Part shown: piece after piece, positions 15,468 to 17,713 of the stretch
Numbering within the stretch: the first letter of the stretch is position 1
Layout: every line of letters starts with the position of its first letter
Source: Bacteroidales bacterium
GTDB taxonomy: Bacteria > Bacteroidota > Bacteroidia > Bacteroidales > UBA1402
NCBI GenBank assembly: GCA_023230125.1
Contig: JALNXZ010000007.1
Coordinates: forward strand, 1 to 17,713
DNA length: 17,713 nucleotides
Direction of reading: 5' to 3'
The notes under the pieces: model-generated
Database searches by the model: none
What the model was told of the DNA's origin: nothing
What the model saw: only the letters and a program-made list of their open reading frames with translations
Program-made: the position numbers and the translations under genes

Positions 15468-16313
15468 ATGTACAGATCATTAAGTATACTATTTCTTTTG
15501 TTAATCTGTTTTTGTTCTTATGCTCAAACAGATACAGTACAGGTCAAGACTGAGATGACAGAATCTTCAGATTCCTCGAGAACCAAAGAAGTTCGAACGA
15601 AAAAAGTTTTTGAAGGTTCTGCTGATGAATTATTGAAGAAGGCAGCTGTTTTGTACACACAAAGCCATTATACAGAAGCTGCAACAATTTATGAACATAT
15701 CCTGGTCAATTTTGGAGCTTCTGATAAACTATATTATAACCTCGGGAACGCGTATTACAAATCTAAGAACATGGCACCGGCCATCCTTAATTATGAGCGT
15801 GCACTCAGACTGAATCCCGGTGACAGGGATGCGAGATTTAATCTGGAAATGTGTCAGGCACGAATTACAGACAAAATCGAACCCGTAGGTATGTTTTTTA
15901 TAAACCGTTGGTTTAAATCCCTTGAAAATAGCTATACTTCCAACGCTTGGGCCGGAATCAGCCTCTTTTTCTTTATACTTTTCATAGCCTGTTTGTTTTT
16001 ATACTTCTTTACAAAGTTTTCCTGGTTGAAGAAAAGTGGATTTTTTGTCGGCCTTTTATCCCTTTGCCTTAGTGTGTTGTCGCTGGTATACAGCGGAGAG
16101 CAACATCAACGTCTTGTTAAGCCTGATACGGCCATTTTGTATGCACCGACGGTTACAGTCAAAAGTTCTCCTGACGAGAGTGGTACAGACCTGTTTATCA
16201 TTCATGAAGGATGTAAGGTTAAAGTGTTGAGTGTACTTGGTACATGGAGTGAAATAGAATTGGAAGATGGTAATATCGGATGGTTGGAGTCTAATAATAT
16301 TCAAATGATATAA
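15468..16313 (+). CDS. batE: BatE, TPR and SH3-like membrane protein
   Basis: A 281-residue protein with a signal peptide (ending SYA, residue 19), an exported polar stretch, TPR units at about 54-83 and 87-117 (YYNLGNAYYKSKNMAPAILNYERALRLNP pattern, positions 89-117), two transmembrane helices (about 161-181 and 190-209) and a C-terminal bacterial SH3-like domain (about 221-281: YAPTVTVKSSPDESGTDLF followed by GTWSEIELEDGNIGWLE). With two helices, both TPR and SH3 parts face the periplasm. SH3b domains often bind peptidoglycan or proteins. The gene starts 4 bases after batD and is followed by the PAP2 gene after 7, so it is not the last gene of the transcript. This matches BatE by order and domains. 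Confidence 0.93.
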   Translation: MYRSLSILFLLLICFCSYAQTDTVQVKTEMTESSDSSRTKEVRTKKVFEGSADELLKKAAVLYTQSHYTEAATIYEHILVNFGASDKLYYNLGNAYYKSKNMAPAILNYERALRLNPGDRDARFNLEMCQARITDKIEPVGMFFINRWFKSLENSYTSNAWAGISLFFFILFIACLFLYFFTKFSWLKKSGFFVGLLSLCLSVLSLVYSGEQHQRLVKPDTAILYAPTVTVKSSPDESGTDLFIIHEGCKVKVLSVLGTWSEIELEDGNIGWLESNNIQMI

Positions 16314-16320
16314 AGTTTCA

Positions 16321-17028
16321 ATGATGGGCCTGTTAGAAAGAATTATCGATTGGGATCAGGAAATGTTATTACTGGTCAATGGCAATCATCTCCCATGGTT
16401 GGACAGGTTTATGTGGTTGCTATCTGAAACGATGATGTGGGCACCGGTTTTGTTGGTGATGATTATTGTGCTCATTCGCAACAAGAAGGGACAGACATTC
16501 TTAATATTGCTCACTTTTGGACTTTTACTTGTTTTTACGGATCAGATATCCTCTGGAGTCATTAAACCTTTGGTTGCCAGGTTTCGTCCGACCTATGACC
16601 CTGAAATCGCAAATCTTGTTCAGGTGGTCAATCATTACAAAGGAGGGGAGTATGGCTTCATTTCAAGCCATGCAGCCAACGTTTTTGCTTTTGCCGGACT
16701 TGGCATCTTGTTTTTTAGAGATTGGCTCTATGCGTCCGTGATCTTGCTTTGGGCGATAGCTGTTTCGTATTCAAGGATTTATCTGGGTGTCCATTTTCCT
16801 ATGGATGTGATTTCCGGGGCTTTGTTCGGTATTCTTTCTTCCATCGCATTTTATTATCTATATAAGTTCATCATTCAAAAGAGTACAGGCATTCGTCTCA
16901 TTTCAGACAGGAGGTCAAGACAAATGACAAGAAGCAATTATAGGAAGTCCGACCTGTGTTTTATCGTGATTTCATTGCTGTTGGTCGTGGTAACCATGTT
17001 ATCCGCATCCTATTATCTTACCTGGTAA
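16321..17028 (+). CDS. PAP2 superfamily membrane phosphatase
   Basis: A 235-residue inner-membrane protein with about five to six helices and the three PAP2 catalytic motifs: K82-x6-R89-P90 (KPLVARFRP), SSH with His117 in place of the usual PSGH, and S151-R152-x5-H158-x3-D162 (SRIYLGVHFPMD). These build a vanadium-haloperoxidase-like site that hydrolyses lipid phosphates or pyrophosphates. Likely substrates in this setting are undecaprenyl pyrophosphate or lipid A phosphate, but the sequence does not decide between them. A C-terminal helix (about 210-229) follows a basic loop (about 195-210). It starts 7 bases after batE (ATG at 16321, or 16324), so it is probably transcribed with the Bat genes. 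I see no clear terminator directly after it. Confidence 0.9.
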   Translation: MMGLLERIIDWDQEMLLLVNGNHLPWLDRFMWLLSETMMWAPVLLVMIIVLIRNKKGQTFLILLTFGLLLVFTDQISSGVIKPLVARFRPTYDPEIANLVQVVNHYKGGEYGFISSHAANVFAFAGLGILFFRDWLYASVILLWAIAVSYSRIYLGVHFPMDVISGALFGILSSIAFYYLYKFIIQKSTGIRLISDRRSRQMTRSNYRKSDLCFIVISLLLVVVTMLSASYYLTW

Positions 17029-17080
17029 AAGATATCCTGATAAATTAAGATAAGTTTTCCTAAAAAAGACTATAAATATT

Positions 17081-17110
17081 TTTTCTTTCCTGTTTTATTC
17101 TTTATTTTTA
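17081..17110 (+). promoter_or_regulatory. Weak candidate promoter of the small HTH gene
   Basis: TTTT (17081-17084), 18 bases, then TATTTTTA (17103-17110) is a near match to TTTG / TAnnTTTG, with the last base wrong in both boxes. It lies about 49 bases upstream of the ATG at 17159 in a very T-rich stretch, where such words arise easily. Confidence 0.3.
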
Positions 17111-17158
17111 GAGCAGTTTAATTTTAACAGTAGTATTAACTTCAAAATTCATACGGCC

Positions 17159-17413
17159 ATGATCAAGACTATAACTTTTAACGATCTTCGTAAAATCAAA
17201 GACAGTTTGCCCTCCGGCAGTTCTCAACGTATAGCTGACGAATTGGGTATATCTGTTGAGACTGTCCGGAATTATTTTGGTGGGTACAATTATCGAGATG
17301 GTAAAAGTGTTGGCGTTCATATTGAACCCGGACCCGATGGTGGATTGGTCATGTTGGACGATACCGTCATTTTAGATATGGCAATGGAGATTCTTGAAGA
17401 CAAGAAAGCTTAA
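17159..17413 (+). CDS. Small helix-turn-helix DNA-binding protein
   Basis: An 84-residue protein with an N-terminal helix-turn-helix: SGSSQRIADELGISVETVRNYF (residues 19-40), where RIADELGIS resembles the first helix and turn and VETVRNYF the recognition helix. This is followed by a short basic, Gly-rich wing-like segment (GGYNYRDGKSVGVH) and an acidic tail (ILDMAMEILEDKKA). Small proteins of this type are common and conserved in Bacteroidales, usually annotated only as DNA-binding or hypothetical; no target is known to me. It is a separate unit: 130 bases behind the PAP2 gene, with a weak promoter candidate upstream and a strong terminator (17444-17473) downstream. The ATG at 17159 is the only reasonable start. 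Regulation of the Bat operon by it is possible but unsupported. Confidence 0.8.
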   Translation: MIKTITFNDLRKIKDSLPSGSSQRIADELGISVETVRNYFGGYNYRDGKSVGVHIEPGPDGGLVMLDDTVILDMAMEILEDKKA

Positions 17414-17443
17414 TTGCAAAAAGAAAATTTTGATACTTATTTG

Positions 17444-17473
17444 AGGCCACTTTCTTAAAGGTGGCCTTTTTTT
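17444..17473 (+). terminator. Rho-independent terminator after the HTH gene
   Basis: AGGCCAC (17444-17450) and GTGGCCT (17461-17467) form a 7-bp GC-rich stem, extendable inwards by TTT/AAA with one bulged G, and are followed by a run of T (17467-17473). It begins 30 bases after the stop codon. Confidence 0.93.
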
Positions 17474-17559
17474 AATTTTATTTTCTTTAAACGAAATTAA
17501 TATTACATGATGTTTTAATTCTTAAATTGTAGATTGCAGATATGTTTAATTAATATTAA

Positions 17560-17567
17560 TAATTTTG
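17560..17567 (+). promoter_or_regulatory. Candidate -7 box for the gene at the window end
   Basis: TAATTTTG exactly matches TAnnTTTG and lies 75 bases upstream of the ATG at 17643, after the terminator at 17444-17473. There is no TTTG at the expected -33 distance. A leader of about 69 bases would result. Confidence 0.45.
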
Positions 17568-17642
17568 TCCAGCCACTACTTCGTGTATTTATTCTGTCTA
17601 TTTATTTTTTTCATCATTCATCATAAAACAAGATACAACGAC

Positions 17643-17713
17643 ATGAAAGACAACGAATTGAGGCTTTTTTTAGTTTATTCTCTTAATATCTGTTTTGATA
17701 ATCCTTTAAACAT
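17643..17713 (+). CDS. Start of a possible gene, cut by the window end
   Basis: An ATG at 17643 opens a frame that stays open to the last base, giving MKDNELRLFLVYSLNICFDN and a few more residues. It follows a terminator and a good -7 word, as expected of a new transcription unit, but 23 codons are too few to identify a family or to be sure that it is coding. Confidence 0.4.
   Translation, partial: MKDNELRLFLVYSLNICFDNPLN

Noticed and set aside
17008..17040. Terminator at the end of the PAP2 gene
   Set aside because: TATCTT and AAGATA around the stop codon can pair, but the stem is short and no T-run follows.

Overview
The window looks like chromosomal DNA of a Bacteroidetes bacterium, most likely order Bacteroidales. 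Four things point there: a complete Bat (Bacteroides aerotolerance) gene cluster in the canonical order, Bacteroidetes-type promoter words (TAnnTTTG at -7, in one case with TTTG at -33), start codons without Shine-Dalgarno sequences, and the family make-up (long PPDK, tandem HU-like proteins, a 10-TM ArsP_2-type exporter). Base composition looks even and moderately AT-rich. I see no insertion sequence, prophage, CRISPR array, tRNA or rRNA. The genus cannot be read from the sequence.

Layout. 1-1502 (+): the 3' part of a putative heavy-metal exporter (cut by the window start) followed 29 bases later by ridA. 1598-3145 (-): the 23S rRNA methyltransferase rlmD, convergent with ridA. 3362-6079 (+): pyruvate phosphate dikinase (ppdK), with a good -33/-7 promoter upstream and a strong intrinsic terminator downstream. 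6241-7699 (+): two overlapping HU/IHF-like genes. The first is a small classical HU. The second joins an HU domain to a transmembrane helix and a C-terminal LysM domain. 7700-7887 holds inverted repeats and a likely promoter for the next operon. 7888-17028 (+): a tightly packed run of nine genes encoding a MoxR AAA+ ATPase, a DUF58 protein, a BatD-like membrane protein, BatA, BatB, BatC, BatD, BatE and a PAP2 phosphatase. 17159-17413 (+): a small HTH protein with its own terminator. 17643 to the end (+): the possible start of another gene.

How the genes fit together. The MoxR-DUF58-BatA-E block has the ingredients of an envelope machine: a cytosolic AAA+ ATPase, one soluble and two membrane-anchored von Willebrand factor A proteins with intact or near-intact metal sites, two signal-peptide/beta-domain/one-TM/helical-tail proteins, two exported TPR proteins, and SH3-like domains facing the periplasm. 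The Bat proteins were first linked to aerotolerance in Bacteroides fragilis; their biochemical activity remains poorly defined. The PAP2 phosphatase 7 bases behind batE is probably co-transcribed and suggests a connection to lipid-linked envelope precursors. The HU-TM-LysM protein just upstream is, by architecture, a possible tether between DNA and the cell wall and is the most unusual item here. Most of the remainder is ordinary core metabolism and RNA modification. No wholly new system is evident; the interesting points are the HU-LysM architecture, the inverted repeat at the Bat promoter, and the duplicated BatD-like tail domain.
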